A stretch of DNA of 64,000 bases from Streptomyces termitum (lineage in GTDB: Bacteria > Actinomycetota > Actinomycetes > Streptomycetales > Streptomycetaceae): assembly GCF_014650175.1 (NCBI RefSeq), contig NZ_BMUL01000001.1, forward strand, positions 290,013-354,012, read 5' to 3'. The stretch's first letter is position 1; each line of letters begins with the position of its first letter. The position numbers and the translations under genes were made by a program. Under the pieces are notes generated by a model that worked only from the letters and a program-made list of their open reading frames with translations, was not told the DNA's origin and ran no database searches. Shown piece after piece: positions 43,493 to 56,698 of the stretch.

Positions 43493-44220
43493 GCGACGAG
43501 ACACCCAATCCCGAGAAGGAGCTGAGCGCGCAGAACCTGCCCGGTCAGCGCGGCGAGCACGGGGAGGAGGTCCGGCTCCAGCGCGGCATGTTCGGCGCGA
43601 ACAACGGCGGCGACACCAGCGGCTACGGCGGCCTCGTCCGCTCCGTCCGCCTCCCCGGCGCCGCCACCCGCCCCTACGGCGGCTGGTTCGACGAGGTCGC
43701 CGACGAACTCGAAGGCGCCCTGGAGGAGCAGGGACTCCTCCCCGAGAACGCCATCGGGAAGACCGTCGTCGACCGCGGCGAGCTCACCTTCCACATCGAG
43801 CGCGAGCACCTCGCCCGCGTCGCCCGCACCCTCCGCGACGACCCGGCGCTCCGCTTCGAGCTCTGCACCGGCGTCTCCGGCGTCCACTACCCGGGCGACA
43901 AGGGCCGCGAGCTGCACGCCGTCTACCACCTGCGCTCGCTCACCCACGGCCGGCTGATCCGCCTGGAGGTGTCCGCCCCGGACACCGACCCGCGCATCCC
44001 CTCCCTCGTCGCCGTCTACCCGACGAACGACTGGCACGAGCGCGAGACGTACGACTTCTTCGGAATCGTCTTCGAAGGCCACCCGGCCCTCACCCGGATC
44101 ATGATGCCGGACGACTGGCAGGGCCACCCGCAGCGCAAGGACTACCCCCTCGGCGGCATCGCCGTCGAGTACAAGGGCGCCCAGATCCCGGCTCCGGACC
44201 AGCGGAGGTCGTACTCGTGA
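43489..44220 (+). CDS. nuoC: NADH-quinone oxidoreductase subunit C
   Basis: A 243-residue soluble subunit of the Q module, separate from NuoD (in E. coli the two are fused). Residues 1-55 are an acidic, flexible extension. The conserved 30-kDa core follows, with [28 protein letters not shown] (about 169-196) and [15 protein letters not shown] near the end. The GTG start overlaps the nuoB stop, and its stop overlaps the nuoD GTG. Confidence 0.95.
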   Translation: MSDETPNPEKELSAQNLPGQRGEHGEEVRLQRGMFGANNGGDTSGYGGLVRSVRLPGAATRPYGGWFDEVADELEGALEEQGLLPENAIGKTVVDRGELTFHIEREHLARVARTLRDDPALRFELCTGVSGVHYPGDKGRELHAVYHLRSLTHGRLIRLEVSAPDTDPRIPSLVAVYPTNDWHERETYDFFGIVFEGHPALTRIMMPDDWQGHPQRKDYPLGGIAVEYKGAQIPAPDQRRSYS

Positions 44221-45539
44221 GCAACACCGCATCCAACCCCCGCGAGACCACCGAAGGCTCGGTCTACACCGTCACCGGCGGCGACTGGGACGAGGTCGTG
44301 CGCTCGGCGGCCAAGGCCGACGACGAGCGCATCGTCGTCAACATGGGCCCCCAGCACCCGTCCACCCACGGCGTGCTCCGGCTCATCCTGGAGATCGACG
44401 GCGAGACCGTCACCGAGGCCCGCTGCGGCATCGGCTACCTCCACACCGGCATCGAGAAGAACCTCGAATACCGGACCTGGACGCAGGGCACCACCTTCGT
44501 CACGCGCATGGACTACCTCACCTCGTTCTACAACGAGACGGCGTACTGCCTCGGCGTGGAGAAGCTGCTCGGCATCACCGACGACGTGCCCGACCGCGCC
44601 AGCGTCATCCGGGTCCTCCTCATGGAGCTCAACCGGCTCTCCTCGCACCTCGTCTGCATCGCCACCGGCGGCATGGAGCTCGGCGCCACCACGATCATGA
44701 TCTACGGCTTCCGGGACCGCGAACTGATCCTGGACCTGTACGAGCTGATCACCGGCCTGCGCATGAACCACGCCTACATCCGGCCCGGCGGCCTCGCCCA
44801 GGACCTCCCGCCCGGCGGCGTCGACGCGATCCGCGAGTTCGTGAAGACCATGAAGAAGAACCTGCCGGAGTACGACAAGCTCGCCACCGGCAACCCCATC
44901 TTCAAGGCCCGCATGCAGGACGTCGGCCACCTCGACCTCACCGGCTGCATGGCCCTCGGCGTCACCGGACCGATCCTGCGCTCCGCGGGACTCCCGCACG
45001 ACCTGCGCAAGACCGACCCGTACTGCGGCTACGAGAACTACGACTTCGAGGTCCCCACCGCCGACACCTGCGACGCCTACGGCCGCTTCCTCATCCGCCT
45101 GGAGGAGATGCGCCAGTCGCTGCGGATCGTCGAGCAGTGCCTCGACCGGCTCGAACCCGGACCGGTCATGGTCGGCGACAAGAAGATCGCCTGGCCCGCG
45201 CAGCTCGCCCTCGGCCCCGACGGCCTCGGCAACTCCCTCGACCACATCAAGAAGATCATGGGCACCTCCATGGAGGCCCTGATCCACCACTTCAAGCTGG
45301 TCACCGAGGGCTTCCGGGTCCCGGCCGGCCAGGCGTACGCGGCCGTCGAGTCCCCCAAGGGCGAACTCGGCGTGCACGTCGCCTCCGACGGCGGCACCCG
45401 CCCCTACCGGGTCCACTTCCGCGACCCGTCCTTCACCAACCTCCAGGCCATGGCCGCGATGTGCGAGGGCGGCCAGGTCGCCGACGTCATCGTCGCCGTC
45501 GCCTCCATCGACCCCGTGATGGGAGGCGTCGACCGATGA
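44217..45539 (+). CDS. nuoD: NADH-quinone oxidoreductase subunit D
   Basis: A 440-residue 49-kDa-type subunit that forms the quinone site with NuoB. It has [13 protein letters not shown] (about 42-54; the His is at the quinone site), [34 protein letters not shown] and the final [25 protein letters not shown]. Length is close to other actinobacterial NuoD. Start GTG 44217 overlaps nuoC; its stop overlaps nuoE as ATGA. Confidence 0.97.
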   Translation: MSNTASNPRETTEGSVYTVTGGDWDEVVRSAAKADDERIVVNMGPQHPSTHGVLRLILEIDGETVTEARCGIGYLHTGIEKNLEYRTWTQGTTFVTRMDYLTSFYNETAYCLGVEKLLGITDDVPDRASVIRVLLMELNRLSSHLVCIATGGMELGATTIMIYGFRDRELILDLYELITGLRMNHAYIRPGGLAQDLPPGGVDAIREFVKTMKKNLPEYDKLATGNPIFKARMQDVGHLDLTGCMALGVTGPILRSAGLPHDLRKTDPYCGYENYDFEVPTADTCDAYGRFLIRLEEMRQSLRIVEQCLDRLEPGPVMVGDKKIAWPAQLALGPDGLGNSLDHIKKIMGTSMEALIHHFKLVTEGFRVPAGQAYAAVESPKGELGVHVASDGGTRPYRVHFRDPSFTNLQAMAAMCEGGQVADVIVAVASIDPVMGGVDR

Positions 45540-46278
45540 CCGACAACGTCAGCCTGGGGATGCCCCAGCTCCCCGCCCCCGCCTACCCGGCCGACGTCCG
45601 GGCCCGGCTGGAGGAGGACGCGAAGGCGATCATCGACCGCTACCCCGGCTCCCGCTCCGCGCTCCTGCCGATGCTGCACCTCGTGCAGGCGGAGGAGGGC
45701 CACGTGACCCGTACCGGCATGCGGTTCTGCGCCGACGTGCTCGGCCTCACCACCGCCGAGGTCACCGCCGTCGCCACCTTCTACACCATGTACCGCCGCC
45801 GGCCGTCCGGCGACTACCAGGTCGGCGTCTGCACCAACACCCTCTGCGCCGTCATGGGCGGCGACGCCATCTACGAGGAGCTCAAGGAGCACCTCGGCGT
45901 CGACGACAAGGGCACCACCGACGACGGCAAGATCACCCTTGAGCACATCGAGTGCAACGCCGCCTGCGACTTCGCCCCCGTCGTGATGGTCAACTGGGAG
46001 TTCTTCGACAACCAGACCCCCGAGTCGGCCCGGAAGATGGTCGACGACCTGCGCGCCGGCCGCACCGTCGAACCCACCCGCGGCGCCCCCCTGTGCACCT
46101 TCAAGGAGACCGCGCGGATCCTCGCCGGCTTCCCCGACGAGCGCCCCGGCGCGGTCGCCGCCACCGGCGGCGCCGGCCCCGCCTCCCTCGTCGGACTCCG
46201 CCTCGCCAAGGGCGAGACCCCGCAGCAGACCCGGATCGTCCACCCGCGCGGCGAATCAGCCGGTCAGGAGGGAGAGTG

Positions 46279-46279
<1 letters not shown>
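45536..46279 (+). CDS. nuoE: NADH-quinone oxidoreductase subunit E
   Basis: A 247-residue N-module subunit with one [2Fe-2S] cluster. Ligands are Cys 99, 104, 140 and 144 (CTNTLC ... ECNAAC). Residues 1-95 are helical; the thioredoxin-like domain spans about 93-180. The C-terminal 65 residues form a Gly/Ala-rich extension absent in E. coli NuoE. The start overlaps the nuoD stop (ATGA), and its stop shares a base with nuoF (TGATG). Confidence 0.96.
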
Positions 46280-47624
<1,345 letters not shown>

Positions 47625-47628
<4 letters not shown>

Positions 47629-50144
47629 CCGTCACCGAGTCCACCCCGGCGGGGGGCGGCTCCCCGGCCGTACCGCCGGAAGACCTGGTCACGCTGACCA
47701 TCGACGGCGCCGAGATCTCCGTCCCCAAGGGGACCCTGGTCATCCGCGCCGCCGAACAGCTCGGCATCGAGATCCCCCGCTTCTGCGACCACCCCCTCCT
47801 CGACCCGGCCGGCGCCTGCCGCCAGTGCATCGTCGAGGTCGAGGGCCAGCGCAAGCCGATGGCCTCCTGCACCATCACCTGCACCGACGGCATGGTCGTC
47901 CGCTCGCAGCTGACCTCCCCGGTCGCCGAGAAGGCCCAGCACGGCGTGATGGAGCTGCTGCTCATCAACCACCCGCTGGACTGCCCGGTCTGCGACAAGG
48001 GCGGCGAGTGCCCGCTCCAGAACCAGGCCATGTCCCACGGGCAGGCCGACTCCCGCTTCGAGGGCGTCAAGCGCACCTACGAGAAGCCGGTCAACATCTC
48101 CACCCAGGTCCTCCTCGACCGCGAGCGGTGCGTCCTGTGCGCCCGCTGCACCCGCTTCTCCAACCAGGTCGCCGGCGACCCGATGATCGAACTCATCGAG
48201 CGCGGCGCCCTCCAGCAGGTCGGCACCGGCGAGGGCGACCCCTTCGAGTCGTACTTCTCCGGCAACACCATCCAGATCTGCCCGGTCGGCGCCCTCACCT
48301 CCGCCGCCTACCGCTTCCGCTCCCGCCCCTTCGACCTCGTCTCGTCGCCCTCGGTGTGCGAGCACTGCGCCGGCGGCTGCGCCACCCGCACCGACCACCG
48401 GCGCGGCAAGGTCATGCGCCGCCTCGCGCAGAACGACCCCGAGGTCAACGAGGAGTGGATCTGCGACAAGGGCCGGTTCGGCTTCCGGTACGCGCAGCAG
48501 CGCGACCGGCTGACCACCCCCCTCGTCCGCAACGCCGACGGGGTCCTCGAACCGGCCTCCTGGCCCGAGGCCCTCGAAGCCGCCGCCCGCGGCCTCGTCC
48601 GCGGCCGCACCGGCGTCCTGCCCGGCGGCCGGCTCACCGTCGAGGACGCGTACGCCTACGCCAAGTTCGCCCGCGTCGCCCTCGACACCCACGACGTCGA
48701 CTTCCGGGCCCGGATCCACTCCGGCGAGGAGGCCGACTTCCTCGCCGCGCACGTCGCCGGACGCGGCCGCGACCTTGGGGGCACCTCCCTGTTCGAGCGA
48801 AGCCGAGAACTTGGGGGAGGCACCGGGCTCACCTACACCTCGCTCGAAGCCGCGCCCACGGTGCTGCTCGTCGGCCTGGAGTCCGAGGAGGAGGCGCCCG
48901 GCGTCTTCCTGAGGCTCCGCAAGGCCTGGCGCAAGCACGGCCAGCGGACGTACGCCGTCGCCTCCCACGCCACCCGCGGCCTGGAGAAGACCGGCGGCAC
49001 CCTGCTGCCCGCCGCCCCCGGCACCGAGACCGAATGGCTCGACGCCCTCACCTCCCGCGTCGGCCTCGACCCCACCGGCTGGGCCGCCGCCGACGCCCTG
49101 CGCGAGGACGGCGCCGTCATCGCCGTCGGCGAGCGCCTCGCCGGGGTCCCCGGCGCGCTCACCGCCGCCCTGCGCGCCTCCGCCGCCACCGGCGCGACGC
49201 TCGTGTGGATCCCGCGGCGGGCCGGCGAGCGCGGCGCGATCGAGGCCGGCGCCCTGCCGAGCCTGCTGCCCGGCGGCCGGCCCGCGACCGACCCGCGCGC
49301 CCGCGAGGAGGTCGCCGCCGCCTGGGGCGTCCGCGAACTCCCGCACGGCTACGGTCGCGACACCGGCCAGATCCTGGAGGCCGCCGCCGGCGGCGAGATC
49401 GCCGCCCTGCTCGTCGGCGGCGTCGGGATCGACGACCTGCCCGACCCCGAGCGGGCCCGCGAAGCCCTCGACGCGGCCTTCGTCGTCTCCCTGGAACTGC
49501 GGCCCGGCGACGTCACCGACCGCGCCGACGTCGTCCTCCCGGTCGCCGCCGTCGCCGAGAAGCCCGGCACCTTCCTCACCTGGGAGGGCCGCGTCCGGAT
49601 GTTCGAGGCCGCGCTCAAGCCCGAGCAGATGACCCGCCCGCTCGCCCCCGGCGACGCGCGCGTCCTGCACATGCTCGCCGACGCCCTCGACGTCCACCTC
49701 GCCCTCCCCGACCTCGCCTCGGCCCGGCGCGAGATGGACCGGCTCGGCCGCTGGCGCGAGGAGCGGGCCTCCGAGCCCACCACCCACGCCATCCCGGCCT
49801 CCCGGCCCGGCGACGGCGAGGCCGTCCTCGCCGGCCACCGGCTGCTGCTCGACCTCGGCCGCCTCCAGGAGGGCGACACCGCCCTGGCCGGCACCCGCCA
49901 CGCGGCGGTCGCCCGGCTCTCCGCCGCCACCGCCGCCGACACCGGCGTCAAGGACGGCGACCTGCTGGAGGTCTCCGGCCCGGACGGCACGACCGCCCTC
50001 CCGCTGGCCGTCACCGCCATGCCCGACCGGGTCGTCTGGCTCCCGCTGAACTCGACCGGCCGCGGCGTCCTCGCCGACACCGGCGCCCGCCCCGGCGACC
50101 TGGTCCGCATCGGCCCGGCCACCCCGAAGGAGGCGCAGGCGTGA
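47625..50144 (+). CDS. nuoG: NADH-quinone oxidoreductase subunit G
   Basis: An 839-residue Fe-S subunit of the N module. Residues 25-110 form a ferredoxin-like domain with the [2Fe-2S] ligands ([15 protein letters not shown]...C). The His-Cys3 cluster follows ([17 protein letters not shown]), then two [4Fe-4S] clusters with [13 protein letters not shown] and [10 protein letters not shown], and the bacterial-type extra cluster CEHCAGGC. Residues about 290-839 are a molybdopterin-oxidoreductase-like domain without cofactor. At residues 384-398 the protein carries extra sequence encoded by a palindromic repeat (48774-48819), in frame. The clusters and reading frame are intact. Overlaps nuoF (ATGA) and nuoH (GTGA). 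Confidence 0.96.
48774..48819. repeat. Palindromic repeat element inserted in frame in nuoG
   Basis: CTTGGGGG occurs at 48774 and again at 48810, exactly 36 bases apart. Between them CTCCC-GTTCG-AGCGAAGC-CGAGAAC with the following GGGAG forms a hairpin. The sequence matches a G/C-rich palindrome I recognise from intergenic regions of many Streptomyces genomes. It reads [16 protein letters not shown] in the nuoG frame, adding 12 codons without a stop. No second copy was noticed in this window. Confidence 0.7.
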
Positions 50145-51502
50145 ACACGCCCCTCGCCGCGGAAGACCTCTCCATGTTCGGCACGGACCCCTGGTGGCTC
50201 GTCGTCGTCAAGGCCGTCTTCTGCTTCGCGTTCCTCATGGTCACCGTGCTGTTCTCCATCGTGTGGGAACGCAAGGTGGTCGCCTGGATGCAGCTGCGCG
50301 TCGGCCCCAACCGGCACGGCCCCTGGGGCCTCCTCCAGTCCCTCGCGGACGGCGTCAAACTGATGCTGAAGGAGGACGTGATCGTCAAGCGCGCCGACAA
50401 GGCCGTCTACGTCCTCGCGCCGATCGTCGCCGCCATCCCCGCCTTCATGGCCATCGCCGTCATCCCCTTCGGACCGGCCGGCAACGAGGTGTCGATCTTC
50501 GGCCAGCGCACCACGATGCAGCTCACCGACCTGCCGATCGCGATGCTCTACATCCTCGCGGTCGCCTCCGTCGGCATCTACGGCATCGTGCTCGCCGGCT
50601 GGTCGTCCGGCTCCACCTACCCGCTCCTCGGCGGCCTGCGCTCCTGCGCCCAGATGATCTCGTACGAGATCGCCATGGGCGCCGCCTTCGCCTCCGTCTT
50701 CCTCTACTCCGGCTCGATGTCCACCTCGGCCATCGTCGAGGCCCAGCACGACCGCTGGTTCATCGTCCTGCTGCCGGTCTCCTTCCTCATCTACATCGTG
50801 ACGATGGTCGGCGAGACCAACCGCGCCCCCTTCGACATGCCGGAGTCCGAGGGCGACCTCGTCGGCGGCTTCAACACCGAGTACTCCTCCATCAAGTTCG
50901 CGCTGTTCATGCTCGCCGAGTACGTGAACATGGTGACGGTCTCCGCCGTGTCGGTGACCCTCTTCCTCGGCGGCTGGCGCGCCCCCTACCCGATCAGCAC
51001 CTTCTGGGAGGGCGCCAACCACGGCTGGTGGCCCATGCTGTGGTTCGTCCTCAAGGTGCAGCTCCTCCTCTTCTTCTTCATCTGGCTGCGCGGCACCCTC
51101 CCCCGGGTCCGCTACGACCAGCTGATGAAGCTCGGCTGGAAGGTCCTCATCCCGGTCTCCGTGGTCTGGCTGATGCTGGTCGCCACCGTCCGGGCGCTGC
51201 GCAACGAGAACATCGCCTTCACCAACATCGTGCTGTACGTGGCCGGTGCCGTCCTCGTGGTGCTGCTCCTCTCCTTCCTCGCCGACCTCTTCCGCGACCG
51301 CAAGGCGAAGGACGGGGCGGCCGGGCCCGCCGCCGAACGGGACTTCGACCCGATGGCCGGAGGCTTCCCCGTACCGCCCAAGCCCGGACAGACCCTGCCG
51401 CCCGTGCCCCGGCGCGGGCCCCGCCGCCCGCGGGACCTCGTTGTCAGTGGCGGCCCCGATACTGCTACCGAGAGTGATGAGAGGGGGACGGATCGTGTCT
51501 GA
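50141..51502 (+). CDS. nuoH: NADH-quinone oxidoreductase subunit H
   Basis: A 453-residue membrane subunit that links the peripheral arm and the proton channel. It has about eight helices. Conserved loops are [37 protein letters not shown] (about 44-80) and [26 protein letters not shown] (about 227-252). The C-terminal 65 residues after the last helix are a Pro/Arg-rich tail absent from E. coli NuoH. GTGA overlap with nuoG and 8-base overlap with nuoI. Confidence 0.96.
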   Translation: MNTPLAAEDLSMFGTDPWWLVVVKAVFCFAFLMVTVLFSIVWERKVVAWMQLRVGPNRHGPWGLLQSLADGVKLMLKEDVIVKRADKAVYVLAPIVAAIPAFMAIAVIPFGPAGNEVSIFGQRTTMQLTDLPIAMLYILAVASVGIYGIVLAGWSSGSTYPLLGGLRSCAQMISYEIAMGAAFASVFLYSGSMSTSAIVEAQHDRWFIVLLPVSFLIYIVTMVGETNRAPFDMPESEGDLVGGFNTEYSSIKFALFMLAEYVNMVTVSAVSVTLFLGGWRAPYPISTFWEGANHGWWPMLWFVLKVQLLLFFFIWLRGTLPRVRYDQLMKLGWKVLIPVSVVWLMLVATVRALRNENIAFTNIVLYVAGAVLVVLLLSFLADLFRDRKAKDGAAGPAAERDFDPMAGGFPVPPKPGQTLPPVPRRGPRRPRDLVVSGGPDTATESDERGTDRV

Positions 51503-52073
51503 CTTCCAGAATCCGGTGGCCGGCTTCGGCGTGACCTTCAAGGCCATGTTCAAGAAGCGGCTGACCGAGCAGTACCCGGAGCAGAAGAAGACGACGGCAC
51601 CCCGCTTCCACGGCCGGCACCAGCTCAACCGCCACCCCGACGGGCTGGAGAAGTGCGTCGGCTGCGAGCTGTGCGCCTGGGCCTGTCCGGCCGACGCCAT
51701 CTACGTGGAGGGCGCCGACAACACGGACGAGGAGCGCTACTCGCCCGGCGAGCGGTACGGCCGCGTCTACCAGATCAACTACGCCCGCTGCATCCTGTGC
51801 GGGCTGTGCATCGAGGCGTGCCCCACCCGGGCGCTCACGATGACCAACGAGTTCGAACTGGCCGACTCCTCCCGCGAGAACCTCATCTACACCAAGGAGC
51901 AGCTGCTCGCCGGGCTCGACGAGCGGATGGTCGACACCCCGCACGCGATCTTCCCCGGCATGACCGAGCAGGACTACTACCGGGGCCTGGTCACCGAGGT
52001 CGCGCCCGGCACCGAGCGCCAGGTCGCCGTCTCCAAGGGCGAGACCCCCGAACCGGAAGGGGCGGAGGCATGA
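51495..52073 (+). CDS. nuoI: NADH-quinone oxidoreductase subunit I
   Basis: A 192-residue 8Fe ferredoxin-type subunit with two [4Fe-4S] clusters (N6a, N6b). Ligands are Cys 54, 57, 60, 64 and Cys 99, 102, 105, 109 ([11 protein letters not shown] and [11 protein letters not shown]). GTG 51495 has GAGGGGG about 7 bases upstream and lies inside the end of nuoH (8-base overlap). Its stop overlaps nuoJ (ATGA). Confidence 0.97.
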   Translation: MSDFQNPVAGFGVTFKAMFKKRLTEQYPEQKKTTAPRFHGRHQLNRHPDGLEKCVGCELCAWACPADAIYVEGADNTDEERYSPGERYGRVYQINYARCILCGLCIEACPTRALTMTNEFELADSSRENLIYTKEQLLAGLDERMVDTPHAIFPGMTEQDYYRGLVTEVAPGTERQVAVSKGETPEPEGAEA

Positions 52074-52906
52074 GCGCGCTCGCCGCCTACGCCACCTCCA
52101 CCGGCGAGGCGTTCCAGTTCTGGATCCTCGGCACCGTCGCCGTCATCGGCGCCCTGTGCACGATCCTCATGCGCAAGGCCGTGCACAGCGCCCTGTGCCT
52201 GGCCGGCACCATGATCATCCTCGCGGTCTTCTACCTGGCCAACGGGGCGTACTTCCTCGGCATCGTCCAGATCGTCGTCTACACCGGCGCGATCATGATG
52301 CTCTTCCTCTTCGTGGTCATGCTGGTCGGCGTCACCGCCGCCGACTCCGTCAAGGAGACCATCAAGGGCCAGCGCTGGTGGGCCGCCGCCTGCGGCCTCG
52401 GCTTCGGCGTCCTCCTCTTCGCCGGCATCGGCAACGCCTCGCTCGACGAGTTCACCGGCCTCGGCGCGGCCAACACCGCCCACGGCGGAAACGTCGAGGG
52501 CCTGGCCACCCTCATCTTCACCAAGTACGTCTTCGCCTTCGAGATCACCGGCGCCCTCCTGATCACCGCCTCCGTCGGCGCCATGGTCCTCACCCACCGG
52601 GAGCGCACCGAGCGCGCCCGCACCCAGCGCGAGCTGGCCGAGCGGCGCGTCCGCGAGGGCAAGCACCTGCCGCCGCTCCCCGCCCCCGGCGTCTACGCCC
52701 GGCACAACGCGGTGGACGTCCCCGGTCTGCTGCCCGACGGCACCCCCTCCGAGCTCACCGTCATCTCCACCCTGCGCGAGCGGGGCCAGGTGCGGGACGT
52801 CTCGGCGGAGGCGCTCGCCGATCTCAAGGCGCTGGAGCAGCGCTCCGCGGAGCGCCTGGGACGCGGCCGCGACGAGGCCCGCGAAGGAAAGGAGGCCACC
52901 CGGTGA
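52070..52906 (+). CDS. nuoJ: NADH-quinone oxidoreductase subunit J
   Basis: A 278-residue membrane subunit with five helices in residues 1-180, including the conserved [20 protein letters not shown] helix (about 66-85) with the TM3 pi-bulge region. The C-terminal 95 residues are a charged cytoplasmic tail longer than in E. coli. ATGA with nuoI, GTGA with nuoK. Confidence 0.95.
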   Translation: MSALAAYATSTGEAFQFWILGTVAVIGALCTILMRKAVHSALCLAGTMIILAVFYLANGAYFLGIVQIVVYTGAIMMLFLFVVMLVGVTAADSVKETIKGQRWWAAACGLGFGVLLFAGIGNASLDEFTGLGAANTAHGGNVEGLATLIFTKYVFAFEITGALLITASVGAMVLTHRERTERARTQRELAERRVREGKHLPPLPAPGVYARHNAVDVPGLLPDGTPSELTVISTLRERGQVRDVSAEALADLKALEQRSAERLGRGRDEAREGKEATR

Positions 52907-53202
52907 ATCCCGTCAACTACCTGTACCTCGCCGCCCTGCTGTTCACCATCGGCGCGGTCGGCGTACTGATCCGGCGGAACGCGATCGTGGTCTTCATGTG
53001 CGTCGAGCTGATGCTCAACGCCTGCAACCTCGCGTTCGTCACCTTCTCCCGCATGCACGGCAACCTCGACGGCCAGATCATCGCCTTCTTCACGATGGTC
53101 GTCGCCGCCGCGGAGGTCGTCGTCGGGCTCGCGATCATCGTGTCCGTCTTCCGATCGCGCCACTCGGCCTCGGTCGACGACGCCAGCCTGATGAAGCTGT
53201 GA
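52903..53202 (+). CDS. nuoK: NADH-quinone oxidoreductase subunit K
   Basis: A 99-residue subunit with three helices. The buried Glu residues important for proton movement are present in [17 protein letters not shown] (about 30-46) and [13 protein letters not shown] (about 67-79). GTG 52903 overlaps the nuoJ stop; nuoL begins 11 bases after its stop. Confidence 0.97.
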   Translation: MNPVNYLYLAALLFTIGAVGVLIRRNAIVVFMCVELMLNACNLAFVTFSRMHGNLDGQIIAFFTMVVAAAEVVVGLAIIVSVFRSRHSASVDDASLMKL

Positions 53203-53213
53203 GGGGCTGAACC

Positions 53214-55106
53214 GTGGACAACCTGATTGCGCTGCTCATCGCGGCGCCCCTGCTCGGAGCGGCGGTGCTGCTCTGCGGCGGCCGCCGGCTCGACAAGACC
53301 GGGCACTGGCTCGGCACGCTCCTCGCCGCGGTCTCCTTCGCCACGGCCGTCGCCCTCTTCGCCGACATGCTCGGCAAGGGCGCCGACGACCGGGCGATGC
53401 ACCAGCGGCTCTTCTCCTGGATCCCCGTCGAGGGCTTCCAGGCGGACATCGCCTTCCAGCTCGACCAGCTCTCGATGACCTTCGTGCTGCTGATCACCGG
53501 CGTGGGCACGCTCATCCACGTCTACTCGATCGGGTACATGGAGCACGACGAGCGGCGCCGCCGCTTCTTCGGCTACCTGAACCTGTTCGTCGCGGCGATG
53601 CTGCTCCTGGTCCTCGCCGACAACTACCTGCTGCTGTACTTCGGCTGGGAGGGCGTCGGCCTCGCCTCGTACCTCCTCATCGGCTTCTGGCAGCACAAGC
53701 CGAGCGCGGCCACCGCCGCGAAGAAGGCGTTCCTCGTCAACCGGGTCGGCGACATCGGCCTGTCGATCGCGATCATGCTGATGTTCACCACCTTCGGCAC
53801 CTTCGCCTTCGGCCCCGTCCTCGCCTCCGCCGAGAACGCCACCGAGGGCAAGCTGACCGCCATCGGCCTGATGCTGCTCCTCGCCGCCTGCGGCAAGTCC
53901 GCGCAGGTGCCGCTCCAGTCCTGGCTGGGCGACGCGATGGAGGGCCCGACCCCGGTCTCGGCCCTCATCCACGCGGCGACCATGGTCACCGCCGGCGTCT
54001 ACCTGATCGTCCGCTCCGCCGACATCTTCAACGCGGCGCCGGACGCCCAGCTCGTCGTCACCATCGTCGGCGCCGTCACGCTCCTCTTCGGCGCGATCGT
54101 CGGTTGCGCCAAGGACGACATCAAGAAGGCCCTCGCCGGGTCGACGATGTCGCAGATCGGCTACATGATCCTCGCCGCCGGCCTCGGCCCCGTCGGCTAC
54201 GTCTTCGCGATCATGCACCTGGTCACGCACGGCTTCTTCAAGGCCGGGCTGTTCCTCGGCGCCGGCTCGGTCATGCACGGCATGAACGACGAGGTCGACA
54301 TGCGCAAGTACGGCGGCCTGCGGAAGTACATGCCGGTCACCTTCATCACCTTCGGCCTCGGCTACCTCGCCATCATCGGCTTCCCCGGCCTGTCCGGCTT
54401 CTTCTCCAAGGACAAGATCATCGAAGCGGCCTTCGCCAAGGGCGGCACCGAGGGCTGGATCCTCGGCGCGGTCACCCTGCTCGGCGCCGCCGTCACCGCG
54501 TACTACATGACCCGCGTGATGCTGATGACCTTCTTCGGCGAGAAGCGCTGGCAGCCCGACGCCGACGGCAGGCCGCCGCACCCGCACGAGTCCCCGAAGT
54601 CCATGCTCGTCCCGATGATCCTGCTCGCCGTGGGCTCCGTCGGCGGCGGCGCGGTCTTCGAGTTCTCCGGCTTCACCGAATGGCTGGAGCCCGTCACCGG
54701 CTTCGACCACGGCCACGCGCCGATCAGCGCCGCCGCCGTCACCGCCGCCACCGTCGCCGTCATGGTGATCGGCGTCGGACTGGCCTACCTCCAGTACGGC
54801 CGCAAGCCCGTCCCGGTCGTCGCCCCGCGCGGCTCGCTCCTCACCCGGGCCGCCCGCCGCGACCTCCTCCAGGACGACCTCAACCACGCCGTCTTCGTCA
54901 CCGGCGGCACCCACCTGACCCGCTCGCTCGTCTACGTCGACCACACCCTCGTGGACGGCGTCGTCAACGGCACGGCGGCCTCCGTCGGCGGCCTCTCCGG
55001 CCGGCTGCGCAAGCTCCAGAACGGCTACGTCCGCTCGTACGCCGTCTCCATGTTGGGCGGTACGGCGGTACTCATCGCCGCGACCCTGCTGATGAGGGCG
55101 GTGTAA
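53214..55106 (+). CDS. nuoL: NADH-quinone oxidoreductase subunit L
   Basis: A 630-residue antiporter-like subunit with about 16 helices and the lateral helix that spans the membrane arm. [16 protein letters not shown] (Glu about 144), the Lys in [35 protein letters not shown], and [22 protein letters not shown] are typical. GTG 53214. nuoM begins 5 bases after its stop. Confidence 0.97.
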   Translation: MDNLIALLIAAPLLGAAVLLCGGRRLDKTGHWLGTLLAAVSFATAVALFADMLGKGADDRAMHQRLFSWIPVEGFQADIAFQLDQLSMTFVLLITGVGTLIHVYSIGYMEHDERRRRFFGYLNLFVAAMLLLVLADNYLLLYFGWEGVGLASYLLIGFWQHKPSAATAAKKAFLVNRVGDIGLSIAIMLMFTTFGTFAFGPVLASAENATEGKLTAIGLMLLLAACGKSAQVPLQSWLGDAMEGPTPVSALIHAATMVTAGVYLIVRSADIFNAAPDAQLVVTIVGAVTLLFGAIVGCAKDDIKKALAGSTMSQIGYMILAAGLGPVGYVFAIMHLVTHGFFKAGLFLGAGSVMHGMNDEVDMRKYGGLRKYMPVTFITFGLGYLAIIGFPGLSGFFSKDKIIEAAFAKGGTEGWILGAVTLLGAAVTAYYMTRVMLMTFFGEKRWQPDADGRPPHPHESPKSMLVPMILLAVGSVGGGAVFEFSGFTEWLEPVTGFDHGHAPISAAAVTAATVAVMVIGVGLAYLQYGRKPVPVVAPRGSLLTRAARRDLLQDDLNHAVFVTGGTHLTRSLVYVDHTLVDGVVNGTAASVGGLSGRLRKLQNGYVRSYAVSMLGGTAVLIAATLLMRAV

Positions 55107-55111
55107 CCACC

Positions 55112-56698
55112 ATGTCCTTCCCGCTCCTTACGGTGACGGCGGCGGTCCCCGCGGTCGGTGCGATCCTCACCGCCGCCGTGCCCGCGGGCCGCCGCACCGC
55201 CGCCAAGTGGCTGGCGCTGCTCGTCTCGCTCGCCACCCTCGTCCTCGCCGGACTGGTCTTCGCCCGCTTCGAACCGGGCGGCGACCGCTACCAGCTCACC
55301 GAGTCGCACGCCTGGATCAAGGACTTCGGGGTCCGCTACGAGCTCGGCGTCGACGGCATCGGCGTCGCCCTCATCGGCCTCACCGCCCTGCTGATCCCCT
55401 TCGTCATGCTGGCCGGCTGGCACGACGCCGACCCCCTGGAGACCTCCTCCAAGCGGTGGCGCCCCACCCAGGGCTTCTTCGCCCTGATCCTCATGGTCGA
55501 GGCGATGGTGATCCTCTCCTTCGAGGCCACCGACGTCTTCCTCTTCTACATCCTCTTCGAAGCCATGCTCATCCCGATGTACTTCCTCATCGGCGGCTTC
55601 GGCGACCGCGCCCACAGCGGCTCCGACGAGAACGCGGCGGCCCAGCGCTCGTACGCGGCGGTCAAGTTCCTGCTCTACAACCTGGTCGGCGGCCTCATCA
55701 TGCTGGCCGCCGTCATCGGCCTCTACACGGTCGCGGGGAACTTCTCCCTCACCGAGATCGCCGAGGCCCGCGCCAACGGCACCCTGGAGATGGCGACCGG
55801 CACCGAGCGGTGGCTGTTCCTCGGCTTCTTCTTCGCCTTCGCGGTGAAGGCGCCGCTGTGGCCGCTGCACACCTGGCTGCCGAACGCGATGGGGGAGGCC
55901 ACCGCACCGGTCGCCGTCCTCATCACCGCCATCGTCGACAAGGTCGGCACCTTCGCGATGCTCCGCTTCTGCCTCGGCCTCTTCCCCGAGGCGTCGCAGT
56001 GGGCCACCCCGGTGATCGTCGTCCTCGCCCTGATCAGCATCGTGTACGGGGCGCTGCTCGCCGTCGGCCAGCGCGACATCAAGCGCCTGATCGCCTACGC
56101 GTCGATCTCCCACTTCGGCTTCATCGTCCTGGGCATCTTCGCGATGACCAGCCAGGGCCAGTCCGGCGCCACGCTCTACATGGTCAACCACGGCATCTCC
56201 ACCGCCGCCCTGATGCTCGTCGCCGGCTTCCTGATCTCCCGGCGCGGCTCCCGGCTCATCGCCGACTACGGCGGCGTCCAGAAGGTCGCGCCGGTCCTCG
56301 CCGGCACCTTCCTGATCGGCGGCCTCGCCACCCTGTCGCTGCCCGGACTCGCCCCCTTCGTCAGCGAGTTCCTGGTCCTCGTCGGCACCTTCGCCCGCTA
56401 TCCGGCGGCCGGCGTCGTCGCCACCACCGGCATCGTCCTCGCCGCGCTCTACGTCCTCGTCCTCTACCAGCGGACGATGACCGGACCGGTGAAGGAGGAG
56501 GTGCGGTCCATGCCGGACCTGCGCCCCCGCGAGCTGGCCGTCGTCGCCCCGCTGATCGCGGTCCTCCTCTTCCTCGGCGTCTTCCCGAAGCCGCTGACGG
56601 ACGTCGTGAACCCGGCCGTCCGGCACACCATGTCGGACGTCGGCAAGACCGACCCCACGCCCGAAGTCCCCGTCCAGAACGTGGAGGCGGCCAAGTGA
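55112..56698 (+). CDS. nuoM: NADH-quinone oxidoreductase subunit M
   Basis: A 528-residue antiporter-like proton-pumping subunit with about 14 helices. It has FYILFEAMLIPMYFLIGGFG (Glu about 150), the channel Lys in FAVKAPLWPLHTWLPNAMGEATAPVAVLI, and YASISHFGFIVLGIFA. ATG 55112 (TAACCACCATG). GTGA overlap with nuoN. Confidence 0.97.
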   Translation: MSFPLLTVTAAVPAVGAILTAAVPAGRRTAAKWLALLVSLATLVLAGLVFARFEPGGDRYQLTESHAWIKDFGVRYELGVDGIGVALIGLTALLIPFVMLAGWHDADPLETSSKRWRPTQGFFALILMVEAMVILSFEATDVFLFYILFEAMLIPMYFLIGGFGDRAHSGSDENAAAQRSYAAVKFLLYNLVGGLIMLAAVIGLYTVAGNFSLTEIAEARANGTLEMATGTERWLFLGFFFAFAVKAPLWPLHTWLPNAMGEATAPVAVLITAIVDKVGTFAMLRFCLGLFPEASQWATPVIVVLALISIVYGALLAVGQRDIKRLIAYASISHFGFIVLGIFAMTSQGQSGATLYMVNHGISTAALMLVAGFLISRRGSRLIADYGGVQKVAPVLAGTFLIGGLATLSLPGLAPFVSEFLVLVGTFARYPAAGVVATTGIVLAALYVLVLYQRTMTGPVKEEVRSMPDLRPRELAVVAPLIAVLLFLGVFPKPLTDVVNPAVRHTMSDVGKTDPTPEVPVQNVEAAK

